DNA of 64,000 bases from Anaerococcus sp. Marseille-Q7828 (GCF_949769285.1 NZ_OX458331.1:310001-374000), one strand, 5' to 3'; counted from the first letter of the stretch, positions 26,228 through 35,492 are shown. Numbers and translations: made by a program. Notes: generated by a model from the letters alone, not told the origin.

Positions 26228-27592
26228 TTAATAAAATAAGTCTCCTATTACATCCTTTATATTTGCCATTTGCAATACCTTTATACCAGCAAAGTCTTTA
26301 GAATCAAGGGAGTTTCTTGCTACATAGCATTTCTTGTAGCCAAGTCTTTCAAGCTCTCTTACTCTTTGTTTGATTTGGGGAACTTTTTTAAGCTCTCCAG
26401 TAAGACCTACTTCAGCTATGAAGACCGTCTTGTCGTCAACTGGTTTTTTTAGCAGAGAAGATGCAATAGAAATCATTATGGCAAGATTTACTGATGGCTC
26501 AGAGAGCTTTAATCCACCTGTTGTCTTTATTATGACGTTGTAATCAAAGAGATTTAGCCCTGCGCGCTCTTGGAGTATGGAAATCAGCGTATTAAGGTCA
26601 TCCTTTCTTAGGGAATCTCCTATCCTTTGGGGATATGGCAAAAATGACTTGGAAACTAAGGATTCTATTTCTACTTCTAGAAGTCTAGAACCTTCCTTAG
26701 TGACAGATATAGCTGACCCTTCGATTTCATTTTCTCTTTGGGTTATGAAGTACTCGCTTGGATTTGTTATTTCTACTAGTCCATCTTCTGTCATTGAAAA
26801 TAGACCAATCTCTCCCGTTCTACCAAATCTATTTTTAGTCGATGTGAGAACCCTTAGGTCTTCATCGCTTTCTCCATCTAGAACTAAGACTGTATCAACC
26901 AAGTGCTCTAGGGTACGAAGTCCTGCCATTTCTCCAGCCTTGGTCATGTGTCCTATCATTATGACAGCTCTTTTTTTCTCCTCGTCTTTAGCGATTTCTA
27001 CAGCCTTATTTGCTACTTCTATAGTTTGGGTAGGACTGCCTGCCTTGTTGTCAAATTCAGCCAAGGTAAAGGTTTGGATAGAGTCTAGGAAAATTATATC
27101 TGCATCAATTTTCTTAATTTCGTTTAGGGCACTATCCATAGAATTGGTCGAAAGTACCCAGACATTTTCTGGCAAATGTTCCATAATCCTATCAGCACGT
27201 GATTTGATTTGACTCTCGGATTCCTCGCCAGAAACATAGAGAACCTTCAACCCCCTGTCGGCATAGGACTTGGAAAGTTGGAGCAAGAGGGTCGACTTAC
27301 CAGCTCCTGGACGAGCTGTAAGTATTGAAACACTATCTGGGACAAGGCCACCGCCCACAGCCCTGTCAAATTCTTCAAAATCAGACTTGATTCTAGAATT
27401 GGAATCAACCTTGATAGCCTTTAACTTTTTGGAAGTTTTATCATCTATAAGGCTTGCTGAGCTTTCCTTATTTTCCCTGACCGTGACTTCAGTCAAAGTC
27501 CCCCACTTGCCACAAGATGGGCATTGGCCAGCCCAGTGGGCCTCTGTATGACCACAGTTGGAGCACTCGTAGGCTTTCTTAATTTTCGCCAT
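26228..27592 (-). CDS. radA: DNA repair protein RadA
   Basis: A 454-residue RadA/Sms. It begins with a four-cysteine zinc finger (CSNCGHTEAHWAGQCPSC, residues 10-27), then a RecA-like ATPase with Walker A RPGAGKS (the usual form is GDPGIGKS), the RadA-specific KNRFG motif and a C-terminal Lon-like peptidase-fold domain. It promotes branch migration in recombination. The start overlaps the end of the glutamate-cysteine ligase gene by 14 bp, with AAGGGT before the ATG, so the two are co-transcribed. Confidence 0.95.
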   Translation of the reverse strand: MAKIKKAYECSNCGHTEAHWAGQCPSCGKWGTLTEVTVRENKESSASLIDDKTSKKLKAIKVDSNSRIKSDFEEFDRAVGGGLVPDSVSILTARPGAGKSTLLLQLSKSYADRGLKVLYVSGEESESQIKSRADRIMEHLPENVWVLSTNSMDSALNEIKKIDADIIFLDSIQTFTLAEFDNKAGSPTQTIEVANKAVEIAKDEEKKRAVIMIGHMTKAGEMAGLRTLEHLVDTVLVLDGESDEDLRVLTSTKNRFGRTGEIGLFSMTEDGLVEITNPSEYFITQRENEIEGSAISVTKEGSRLLEVEIESLVSKSFLPYPQRIGDSLRKDDLNTLISILQERAGLNLFDYNVIIKTTGGLKLSEPSVNLAIMISIASSLLKKPVDDKTVFIAEVGLTGELKKVPQIKQRVRELERLGYKKCYVARNSLDSKDFAGIKVLQMANIKDVIGDLFY

Positions 27593-28871
27593 AATTACCC
27601 TTGATGAAACTATTTACAGAAAATTCGTAGATTGCCTTTTGTGGATCTTCCTTGTATAGATTTTCGTATATATCTCTTGGAGTCATTTGTTTTTCCATAA
27701 GCTCTTTTAATGGTTCTATAAATTTTCTGTCTTCTTTGATTTCTCCTATAATATCTAGGACCCACTCATAGATTTTTTTGTCCTTATAAGTGGTATTTAT
27801 CCCTTCTTTTGTGGCCATTTCCTTTAAGCTTTGGGCCGTGTCATAGTCCATATCAGCAAATTCTTGGTAAAGGTAAGATAGAATATCCTTGTCATAGAAA
27901 ATGTTTTTGACAAGGGCAAGTCCTGCAAAATTATATGGATATGGGACATTGTCAGGCATACGAATTTCTAGGTATTTTTTTGCCCTAACATCTGGAAATA
28001 CAATTGATAGGGCATGGTAGATCATCTTATCTGACATATCATCATCAAAAATTTCAGAAAAAGGCGTCGTTCCTGTATAGATATCAGCTCCATCCCTATT
28101 TATAAAGATGCTAGGAGTTTCCAATATTTTCTTTGCATAGGTCTCATAAGATAGGTCCTTATCAAAGGAGAAAGGATATATCCCTGTCCTATCCTTGTCG
28201 CAATTTTCCCAGATTGTTTGGCGGAGATTTCTTTTATGGTAAACTTCCCCCTCAAAAATATAGGAATTGTCAAAAACACTGTATAAAAATACAGAAAGTG
28301 CATTTGCCACAAAGTATTTCTTTCTGAAATCCGCTTCATTTTCATAGTCTATGGCAATTTGCAAGCTTGTTGACCCCTTCATCATATTGTGGGCCATAGA
28401 TCCACCGTAGTCTGCAAAATACTTGTACATATAGTCATAGCGTTTTTTAGGAATAATTGGAATTTCATCAATCTTTGACTTTGGATGATAGCCAACTTCC
28501 GCCAATAAAAGTCCCCTTTCTTCAAAAAGAGGAACAATTTCCGCCATAATTTTCCTATAATTATCAAATAGGTCATCAATTGATTTGCTAGAATCAAAAG
28601 CCACTTCAAATTGGCTAGCAGGTTCTATAGAAATGCTAAGGCCATCGCCACTTAAGCCCATGATGTGACCATTTTCATATATGCCCTCATAGCCCATTGC
28701 TACCATCTCTTCCATTATAGAGGCTATATTAGCGTCATAAGAAGTACTTTCCAAACTTCCTTTATCAACAACAAAGTGTTCAATCTCAAATCCCACTTTG
28801 AACTCATCTTCATTTTTTTCACCTGAACGAATATATTCAGCTAATTTTTTAATTTTATCTTCGTAGTTCAT
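27579..28871 (-). CDS. gshA: Glutamate-cysteine ligase, GCS2 family
   Basis: A 430-residue member of the GCS2 family (plant and alphaproteobacterial type). Visible motifs are GFEIEHFVV near residue 30, GLSGDGLSISIEPASQFEVAF around 70-90, MAHNMMKGSTSLQIAIDY, and LEIRMPDNVPYPYN. It would join glutamate and cysteine with ATP to give gamma-glutamylcysteine. No glutathione synthetase is nearby, so the thiol made (glutathione, gamma-Glu-Cys itself or another product) is unknown. It is the first gene of a two-gene transcript with radA, divergent from ogt. Confidence 0.8.
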   Translation of the reverse strand: MNYEDKIKKLAEYIRSGEKNEDEFKVGFEIEHFVVDKGSLESTSYDANIASIMEEMVAMGYEGIYENGHIMGLSGDGLSISIEPASQFEVAFDSSKSIDDLFDNYRKIMAEIVPLFEERGLLLAEVGYHPKSKIDEIPIIPKKRYDYMYKYFADYGGSMAHNMMKGSTSLQIAIDYENEADFRKKYFVANALSVFLYSVFDNSYIFEGEVYHKRNLRQTIWENCDKDRTGIYPFSFDKDLSYETYAKKILETPSIFINRDGADIYTGTTPFSEIFDDDMSDKMIYHALSIVFPDVRAKKYLEIRMPDNVPYPYNFAGLALVKNIFYDKDILSYLYQEFADMDYDTAQSLKEMATKEGINTTYKDKKIYEWVLDIIGEIKEDRKFIEPLKELMEKQMTPRDIYENLYKEDPQKAIYEFSVNSFIKGNYGEN

Positions 28872-28945
28872 AACTACCTCACTTACTATATAATATATGT
28901 ATACTATACGATAAAAAAGAAATATTTAAGGATGGCAAATAAACA

Positions 28946-29407
28946 ATGGACAAAAAATACGCCTATTATAAAACAAAACTTGGGATAATAAAGATATCCT
29001 ACCAAGAAAAAGTCGAATCAATAGAATTAGTAGATAAGATAGGATTTAACAATGAGAGGTCAAATCTAAGCGATAAGATTTTTTATCAAATTGATATGTA
29101 TCTTAAAAGAGAAATTAAAGAATTCGATATATATGGCGATCTTGAAATCACAGGCACCGATTTTCAAAAAAGCGTCTGGCAAGAGCTAATAAATATCCCC
29201 TATGGAGAAACTAGAACCTACAAAGAAATCGCCCAGAAAATCAATAATCCCAAAGCCCTACGAGCAGTAGGAACTGCCATAGGCAAAAATCCATTTTTCA
29301 TTATAATCCCCTGCCACAGGGTAATCAGGTCCGATGGCAAAATGGGAGGCTTCGCCTATGGTCTTGATGTCAAGGAAAAATTGTTGGACTTAGAAAAGTC
29401 TTACTAA
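28946..29407 (+). CDS. ogt: Methylated-DNA--protein-cysteine methyltransferase
   Basis: A 153-residue suicide DNA-repair protein. IIPCHRV (near residue 120) holds the methyl-accepting cysteine; the helix-turn-helix segment GETRTYKEIAQKINNPKALRAVG precedes it. It removes alkyl groups from O6 of guanine. The ribosome site AAGGATG is 13 bases from the ATG, farther than usual, but the homology starts here. Confidence 0.93.
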   Translation: MDKKYAYYKTKLGIIKISYQEKVESIELVDKIGFNNERSNLSDKIFYQIDMYLKREIKEFDIYGDLEITGTDFQKSVWQELINIPYGETRTYKEIAQKINNPKALRAVGTAIGKNPFFIIIPCHRVIRSDGKMGGFAYGLDVKEKLLDLEKSY

Positions 29408-29429
29408 ATGTTTTTTTATTAACTAAAGA

Positions 29430-29456
29430 CATTACAAGCTGCTACTTGTTTTTTTA
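29430..29456 (+). terminator. Short terminator after ogt
   Basis: ACAAG, a seven-base loop, CTTGT and then a T run. Confidence 0.5.
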
Positions 29457-29479
29457 ATATAATTTTTTGATGATAATAT

Positions 29480-29516
29480 AAAAATATCCACTCACAAGAA
29501 TGGATATTTTTCTTTT
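29480..29516. terminator. Terminator after the malK-like gene
   Basis: AAATATCCA and TGGATATTT form a perfect nine-pair stem with an A run on one side and a T-rich run on the other; it ends the maltodextrin-type operon on the minus strand. Confidence 0.75.
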
Positions 29517-30602
29517 CTAGTTTATTCTCTTTGTAGTCTCACCGTCAAAGAAGTGTAGGGCTTCTGGGTCTAGGGTGAAGTTGTGAGTTTCGCCTATGTT
29601 GTATTCGAAGTAGCCTGGTTGGCTTATTACTAGGTTTTGGCCAGCGCTTGTTTTGCCGTAGATTAGTTGTTCCTTGCCTAGCATTTCTATGACATCTACC
29701 TTGATTGTTGCAAGGTTATAGTCTCTTTTTTCTGCTATGAATCTTTCTGATCTGATGCCTAGGTAGACTTTTTTGCCTTCGTAGTTCTTTATTGCGGCTA
29801 GGTCTTTTTCAGCAGGTTTTATTACCACTTCTCCCTTATCGCTTACAAAGTTGGCATTTTCTATCTTTCCTTCTATGATATTCATGGTTGGAGAGCCGAT
29901 AAAGCCTGCTACAAAGAGATTTTCTGGTCTTTCGTAGAATTCTGTTGGCGCTCCTACTTGTTGGATGACTCCCTTATCTAGGAGGACTATCTTTGTCGCC
30001 ATTGTCATAGCTTCTGTTTGGTCGTGGGTTACATATATACTTGTGGTGTCTAGTTGGTTATGGAGTCTTACTATTTCCACACGCATGGACTCACGAAGTT
30101 TCGCATCTAGGTTTGATAGTGGTTCGTCCATCAGGAATACTGCTGGGTTTCTCACTATGGCTCGGCCTAGGGCTACCCTTTGTCTTTGACCACCGGATAT
30201 GTCTGATGGCCTGTTGTAGAGGTAGTCTTCAAGTTGCAAGACATGGGCAGCGTTTTTTACACGTTTGTCTATGATTTCTTTGCTTTCGTTTTTCATATTT
30301 AGGGAAAAAGCCATATTATCATATACTGTCATATGTGGATATAGGGCATATGATTGGAATACCATGGCTATGTCCCTGTCTTTTGGTTCTACTTTATTCA
30401 TTATCTTATCGTCAAAATAAAGTGTACCTTCTGTTATTGAGTTTAGCCCTGCTATCATTCGGATAAGGGTTGATTTACCACATCCTGATGGACCAAGGAT
30501 TACACAAAAGTCCTTGTCATCTATGTCAAGGTCTATGTTTCTAAGGGTCCAGTTTTCTCGACCCTCGTATTTTTTACCAATATTTTCTAATTTTACTCTC
30601 AT
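29517..30602 (-). CDS. malK: Sugar ABC transporter ATPase, MalK/MsmK type
   Basis: A 361-residue ATPase with Walker A GPSGCGKST, signature ISGGQRQRVALGRA, Walker B FLMDEPLSNLDAKLR and the VTHDQTEA switch, plus a C-terminal TOBE domain. It closes an operon with a MalE-like lipoprotein and MalF/MalG permeases and should energise that importer. Paralogous to the two other CUT1 ATPases in the window. Confidence 0.9.
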   Translation of the reverse strand: MRVKLENIGKKYEGRENWTLRNIDLDIDDKDFCVILGPSGCGKSTLIRMIAGLNSITEGTLYFDDKIMNKVEPKDRDIAMVFQSYALYPHMTVYDNMAFSLNMKNESKEIIDKRVKNAAHVLQLEDYLYNRPSDISGGQRQRVALGRAIVRNPAVFLMDEPLSNLDAKLRESMRVEIVRLHNQLDTTSIYVTHDQTEAMTMATKIVLLDKGVIQQVGAPTEFYERPENLFVAGFIGSPTMNIIEGKIENANFVSDKGEVVIKPAEKDLAAIKNYEGKKVYLGIRSERFIAEKRDYNLATIKVDVIEMLGKEQLIYGKTSAGQNLVISQPGYFEYNIGETHNFTLDPEALHFFDGETTKRIN

Positions 30603-30611
30603 TTTCTTCTC

Positions 30612-31511
30612 CTATCCCTTAACTGCACCTGATGATAGTCCTGATACTAGCTCATCTTGTAGCATAAGGAATAACAACATTACTGGAACTGCTGAAAGGA
30701 AACCACCTGCTGCGAAGGCTGGTTGGTTCATATTTCTCATATCGTTGATTAGTGTAAATAAGCCTGTTGCCAATGTGTAGTCCATAGGATTTGTCAAGAG
30801 GATTTTTGGCATCATATAGTCCAAAAATGGTCCTATGAAACATTGGAGTGCTATGATTGCTAGCATCGGACGGGCTAGGGGCATTATTATAAGCTTATAA
30901 ACTTGGAAGTTGCTACAGCCGTCAATTCTTGCTGCCTCGTCAAGTTCTGGGGATATGCTATCTAGGTAACCTTTTAGGATAAAGGTGTTGGTTGCTATAG
31001 CTCCACCAGAATAGATTAATATAAGCATGGCCGAACGGGAGAATACTGGTATTATCCCAGATACTATGGAGTGAATTGCATAGTAGGCTGTGATTCCAGC
31101 AAAGGCTGGGATGATTTGCACTAGCATGATTGTTATAAGGCTTGCTTTTTTTCCCTTAAATCTGAAACGTGAGTAGGCAAAGCCTGTAAATGACACGAAA
31201 ATCAGAGTCAATATCGTAGTTATTGCGGCAATCTTTAATGTGTTTAGGACCCATCTTACAAAGTGAGTTTCTTCAAACAAATACTTAAAATTGTCAAAGC
31301 CAAAGACAAATTGGCCGCTCATGGAAATATATTGGCCTTGGTTGTTGTTAAAGGAACTAATGACCATGATTAGTAGTGGTATCAAGATTACTGCTGCCCA
31401 CACCAAAAGAAGTATATAGACTAAGCCAAGAGCGATCTTTCCTCCAGTTGATAGGGGTTGGAGATCTGATAAGTATAGGTTATTTTCTTTATTATTCTTT
31501 CTCTTAAACAT
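30612..31511 (-). CDS. malG: Maltodextrin-type ABC permease MalG
   Basis: A 299-residue six-TM permease; the EAA loop reads DEAARIDGCSNFQVYKLIIMPLARP and the protein ends in the SGAVKG tail typical of MalG-type subunits. One base separates its start from the malF stop, and AAGGAG precedes the ATG. Confidence 0.9.
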   Translation of the reverse strand: MFKRKNNKENNLYLSDLQPLSTGGKIALGLVYILLLVWAAVILIPLLIMVISSFNNNQGQYISMSGQFVFGFDNFKYLFEETHFVRWVLNTLKIAAITTILTLIFVSFTGFAYSRFRFKGKKASLITIMLVQIIPAFAGITAYYAIHSIVSGIIPVFSRSAMLILIYSGGAIATNTFILKGYLDSISPELDEAARIDGCSNFQVYKLIIMPLARPMLAIIALQCFIGPFLDYMMPKILLTNPMDYTLATGLFTLINDMRNMNQPAFAAGGFLSAVPVMLLFLMLQDELVSGLSSGAVKG

Positions 31512-31512
31512 A

Positions 31513-33528
31513 TTAATACTCCTTGAAGGCAGATGACCTTCTGTAGCCTAGGTAGCTTATGATTATTAGTATTATTGATATAAATACTGTAATTGCAGCT
31601 CCTATAGCTTGGTACTGACTTTCCATGGTTAACTTATAAATATATGATATTAGGATATCAGAACTTCCCGCCAAGTTTCCATAAATTTCTGGGTTAAATG
31701 GTCCACCTTGGTTGTAGAGGTAGATTATGGAGAAGTTGTTAAAGTTAAATGTGTATTGGTTGATAAGCATTGGTGCAATTTGGAAAAGCACTAGTGGAAT
31801 AGTGATCTTAAATGTTTGTTTCAAACCATTTGCCCCATCTATGCTCGCTGCTTCGTATAGGTCCTTTGGAATAGCCTGGAGTACTCCTGTTGTTAGTAGG
31901 AAAATATAGGAATGTCCCAACCAACCTTGGATTAGTATGAGGGCTAGTCTAGTTTGGATAGTGTTATTTTTGATATCCAAACTTCTTCCTAGGATATTTG
32001 AGAAGAAATCTGCCAAAATTCCGCCACGGCTTGTCATTATTGAGAAGAACATGATGGTGATAAAGGCTGGTATTGCCCATGGCAATAGGTAAACTGTCCT
32101 AAAGAATTTCTTAGCGCGTACTCTCTCGTTATTTACAAGAAGGGCAAATACAAAGCCTAGAACTATGGCAAGGGTTGATGCTGCCAAGGTCCAAATCACT
32201 GTCCAACCAAATATAGACCAGAAGGCCTGGCCGGCTATACCCTCTCCACGAGCTATAGTTACGTAGTTGTGGACACCTATCCATTGGAACTTGTTTTGGT
32301 TTTGTGGATCCATATTTGTAAATGAAATCAAAACCGCAGTTATAATTGGTACCATTACTATAAAGATTATTACTAGCAAAGGTAGGATTGTGATAATGTA
32401 TGGGAATCCATCAGTGCGCATAAATTTGCGTGTTTCAAACCAGTTGTTTGGTCTGATGCCTAGCATTTCAGCCTTTTCAGTTTTTCTAGCATCTTTAAAG
32501 GCAGATACATAGATGAAAATTGAAATTAGGACAAAGACAACAGCCAAAATACCTTCAATCATAAATAGTATGGACCTATCAAGCCTACGTCCGCCTTGGG
32601 CAAGGCTAATAAGACCAGATATACCCTCGCCTTGGTAGTTGCCATAACCTAGAGCATATGGGATAGCTATTAGGTAAATGAACAAGGTCCCTAGGAAAAA
32701 TAGGAGGGCTTTTTGCCACTGGCCATTTAATAATTGTCCAAGACCAGGTATAGGAAGACCTACTATAGACCTCCACGCTGATGTCTTTTCTGTTTCGACA
32801 GGAGTCCTACGTCTTACTTCTGCTATGTCCGAATCAAGGATTTTCATTGAGTCCTTGAAGTCTTGTTTTATCTTATAATTTATTGCTTTGATTTCTTCTT
32901 CTAAAGATTTTTTTGGGTTTATAAATTCAGCTGCCAGAGAAGAGTCCTCAAAGCGTTTTTTGTATTTTTCTTTTTCGCTTTTATAAGCTTTCTTTGAGAT
33001 GAGCCCCTTGTCAAAGGATTCTTTGAGATTAGCCAAATCTTTGTCGTATTTTTCCTTAAGAAGGCCTTTTTCTTTTTCAACTTGAGCTTGGGCCTTTTTT
33101 ACCTCATCATCACTTAAGTCTTTTAGCCTTGTACTTTTAGCTTCTAGCTGGTTTTTTAGGGCCAAATCGTGTTTTATAATCTCTGGAATTTCTTTGATAT
33201 ATAAATTTGCTTCCTTGTATTTTAGCTCTGCTTCATATGATAGGTCCTTGTTTTCTTCATAAAAAGCAACCATCTTGTTTGCTATGTGATGTTTCTTATT
33301 AAGATCTGCAAATTTCTTGTCGGTTTGATGAGTTTTCGCCCACTCATCTGCTTCTTTGCTAGCTAAATCTAAGAGCTCTTTTTCTTTTTGTTCATATTGG
33401 CTAAGTTTTTTGATGTATGGGTGGGAGTTTTTATCGGGATTTTTGCCAGCAATTTTATCTATGATATACTGGTTTTTCCTTGGATAAAGGTTGCCACGTT
33501 CATCAGCCAATTCTTTTTGGTATGCCAT
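31513..33528 (-). CDS. malF: MalF-type ABC permease with a long N-terminal coiled-coil extension
   Basis: 671 residues, against about 430-450 for most Firmicute MalF proteins. Residues 1-250 are very rich in Lys/Glu/Asp and predicted helical, with no signal sequence, so they lie in the cytoplasm. Within them residues 165-192 (an LKESFDKGLISKKAYKSEKE-like stretch) resemble a SHOCT motif. A PGLGQLLNGQWQKALLFF segment (260-278) precedes the first helices. The permease core follows, with EAASIDGANGLKQTFKITIPLV as the EAA loop. It would import maltodextrins or similar glucans with MalE, MalG and MalK. The role of the extension is unknown. Confidence 0.88.
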   Translation of the reverse strand: MAYQKELADERGNLYPRKNQYIIDKIAGKNPDKNSHPYIKKLSQYEQKEKELLDLASKEADEWAKTHQTDKKFADLNKKHHIANKMVAFYEENKDLSYEAELKYKEANLYIKEIPEIIKHDLALKNQLEAKSTRLKDLSDDEVKKAQAQVEKEKGLLKEKYDKDLANLKESFDKGLISKKAYKSEKEKYKKRFEDSSLAAEFINPKKSLEEEIKAINYKIKQDFKDSMKILDSDIAEVRRRTPVETEKTSAWRSIVGLPIPGLGQLLNGQWQKALLFFLGTLFIYLIAIPYALGYGNYQGEGISGLISLAQGGRRLDRSILFMIEGILAVVFVLISIFIYVSAFKDARKTEKAEMLGIRPNNWFETRKFMRTDGFPYIITILPLLVIIFIVMVPIITAVLISFTNMDPQNQNKFQWIGVHNYVTIARGEGIAGQAFWSIFGWTVIWTLAASTLAIVLGFVFALLVNNERVRAKKFFRTVYLLPWAIPAFITIMFFSIMTSRGGILADFFSNILGRSLDIKNNTIQTRLALILIQGWLGHSYIFLLTTGVLQAIPKDLYEAASIDGANGLKQTFKITIPLVLFQIAPMLINQYTFNFNNFSIIYLYNQGGPFNPEIYGNLAGSSDILISYIYKLTMESQYQAIGAAITVFISIILIIISYLGYRRSSAFKEY

Positions 33529-33531
33529 AAG

Positions 33532-33948
33532 CTAGTCGGTCCTTTCTTTTTTTACTATCACTATAAATAAAATTATATTTAAGATAATGACTAAATAATA
33601 AGTTATAGAGTTTAACCTAAATTGAAATAATGTGTGCATAAGTGATATAAATGTCGAAAAACAAAAAAATATCTTATATATCTGATTTATGCGAATCTTG
33701 TCGATAGTAAAAAATGTGTATAGGGATATTATCATTGGATTTATTATAGCAAGTATCATATTAAATAATATTAAATTTATATACTGGCTATAGGATAAGT
33801 CTTTGTAGACTTTGCTAAAGTCTTCATAAAAATTGATATCCTTGGCATAAAAAAGCGCCTCAAGTGACGCTATTACTATTATTGCCAGCGATACTGCCAT
33901 AATTTTCTTTAAGAAGATTTCATCTTCCTTTTTTCTTCTTGCTTTCAT
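33532..33948 (-). CDS. Hypothetical four-TM protein within the mal-type operon
   Basis: A 138-residue unrecognised protein with four hydrophobic helices (about 14-31, 53-77, 88-107, 114-131) and a basic N-terminus. It lies between the binding-protein gene and malF, three bases before malF, so it is part of the operon. There is no good Shine-Dalgarno site before its ATG and a hairpin lies just upstream, so it is probably made at low level. It may help anchor or regulate the transporter; this is a guess. Confidence 0.55.
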   Translation of the reverse strand: MKARRKKEDEIFLKKIMAVSLAIIVIASLEALFYAKDINFYEDFSKVYKDLSYSQYINLILFNMILAIINPMIISLYTFFTIDKIRINQIYKIFFCFSTFISLMHTLFQFRLNSITYYLVIILNIILFIVIVKKERTD

Positions 33949-33957
33949 AAATGTAAG

Positions 33958-33986
33958 AAAAAGGCCAATTGCTTGGCCCCTTTTTC
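33958..33986 (-). terminator. Attenuating terminator between the malE-like gene and the rest of the operon
   Basis: On the minus strand GGCCAAG, two bases, then TTGGCC, followed by TTTTTC. It should let the binding protein be made in excess over the permease. Confidence 0.65.
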
Positions 33987-33992
33987 CTATCT

Positions 33993-35354
33993 TTAATTGA
34001 AGTTTGCCATCATTGATTCAAATGATGATTTTAGTTGGTTGTAAGCTTCTTCTTCGTTTGCAGGTTTTGTTGAGTTCCATGAAAGAACAGCGTTTTTGTA
34101 TGTGTCCCAAACATCTCCCCATTCTCTAAATAGAGGTCTTGCTGGTGAGTTGTTGTAAGATTCGATTGTAGCTGAGATTATCTCTTTGTCTGAATCTGGA
34201 AGGTCGCTATCTTCATATGTTTTTGCTTCAACATTTTCTAGGATCTTGCCTGTAGCTTTGAATAGGTCTACTGCATATTCTGGGTTAACTATTTGTTTGA
34301 TCATTTCTTCAGCTATAGCTGTTTTTGCTTCGTCGCCTTCGATACGAGCATTCATTGATAGTCCCCATCCACCTTGCCAGTGAGCAAGTGGTTTGCCTGC
34401 TAGGGTAATGTGACCTATTGGGCTGATTTTTAGGTTGCCTTCGCCAGCTTGTTCGCTAATTGTAGCTGCATCCCATGGACCACCTATACGAACAACGCCA
34501 CCGTTGCCAGTTGTAAATGTTTCGTCGATGTATGCCCAACCAGCATCTGGGTCAAATAGTGGTGTGTTAGCTTCACTGTGTTTTTTCCAATATTCATATA
34601 GGCCCTTGAATGTTGCTTGTTTTTCTTCTTCAAGTTCTGAGAAGTCTTTGGTCATATCTGTAAATAATGCACCATCTTCACCCTTGCCAAGAAGTTCGAT
34701 ATTTGATGAGTTTGTTGCAGCTACACCATACCAAGCGTCAAATAGTGGGAATAGAACTGTTGATTCGTCAGCCACATCGTTGATTTCTATTGGATCGTCT
34801 GGATTAATTCCTTTTTCTTCAGCGTTTGCTGTGTTTACATAGGTGATTAGAGATTCGATATTGTATGGGAATGCAAAGTATTCTCCATCGATATTGAAGT
34901 TTCCGCCAATACCTTCATCAAAGTTATCCCATCCACCGATTTCTTCTTGTAGTTTTTGAGAATCAACTGCTGCTAGGATATCATTGCCTACAAGACCATA
35001 AAGTCTATCAGCTGGTATAGCAAAAAGATCAGCAACATCTTCGTTTGTAGCATCTGTAGAATCTATGATGTCAAGGTGGTCAAAAGCACCAATTGTCTTA
35101 AATTCTATCTCTGCATTTGGATATCTTTCCTTAACTCTTTCAGCTGCTTTTTCATAGTGTGGAAGCCAAGCTTCTTCTACTTGTACAGAAAGTTTGCCAG
35201 CAATATCTTCATTAACTTCTGCTGTTTCTGTTACTTCTGTATTTTCTCCTGCTTCTTTACTATCAGCTGGTGCGTCAGCTTTTTTGCCGCCACCGCAAGC
35301 TGTCAAAACAAAGGCAAGGCTTAGTGCCATAAAGCCTTTAATAGCATTTTTCAT
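33993..35354 (-). CDS. malE: Maltodextrin-type sugar-binding lipoprotein
   Basis: A 453-residue family-1 binding protein. The signal peptide ends in the LTAC lipobox (Cys20), followed by a short acidic tether. The folded part shows ADLFAIPADRLYGLV, GEYFAFPYNIESLITYVN, GGVVRIGGPWDAATI and PLAHWQGGWGLSMN, the pattern of maltose/maltodextrin-binding proteins. First gene of the operon, with AAGGAGG and a near-consensus promoter with an operator-like site. Confidence 0.85.
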   Translation of the reverse strand: MKNAIKGFMALSLAFVLTACGGGKKADAPADSKEAGENTEVTETAEVNEDIAGKLSVQVEEAWLPHYEKAAERVKERYPNAEIEFKTIGAFDHLDIIDSTDATNEDVADLFAIPADRLYGLVGNDILAAVDSQKLQEEIGGWDNFDEGIGGNFNIDGEYFAFPYNIESLITYVNTANAEEKGINPDDPIEINDVADESTVLFPLFDAWYGVAATNSSNIELLGKGEDGALFTDMTKDFSELEEEKQATFKGLYEYWKKHSEANTPLFDPDAGWAYIDETFTTGNGGVVRIGGPWDAATISEQAGEGNLKISPIGHITLAGKPLAHWQGGWGLSMNARIEGDEAKTAIAEEMIKQIVNPEYAVDLFKATGKILENVEAKTYEDSDLPDSDKEIISATIESYNNSPARPLFREWGDVWDTYKNAVLSWNSTKPANEEEAYNQLKSSFESMMANFN

Positions 35355-35370
35355 ACAATTCCTCCTTAAA

Positions 35371-35387
35371 ATGAAAACGTTATTGTA
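35371..35387. promoter_or_regulatory. cre/LacI-type operator-like site at the malE start point
   Basis: ATGAAAACGTTATTGTA has the AAACGTT core and left half of a cre site but departs from consensus at two positions on the right. It spans the predicted transcription start, where a CcpA or MalR-type repressor would act. Confidence 0.35.
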
Positions 35388-35392
35388 CTGAT

Positions 35393-35421
35393 ATTATAAA
35401 TAATATTGGGAAAATAGTCAA
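35393..35421 (-). promoter_or_regulatory. Strong sigma-A promoter of the malE operon
   Basis: On the minus strand TTGACT (plus 35416-35421), 17 bp, then a perfect TATAAT (plus 35393-35398). Confidence 0.8.
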
Positions 35422-35456
35422 TATCATATTTTAGTTTTGTTAATAAATTTTCATTT

Positions 35457-35482
35457 AAAAACCGTCATTTAGACGGTTTTCC
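35457..35482. terminator. Terminator after clpC
   Basis: AAAACCGTC and GACGGTTTT form a perfect nine-pair stem with a five-base loop just beyond the clpC stop. Confidence 0.75.
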
Positions 35483-35492
35483 TAATTAAGAA

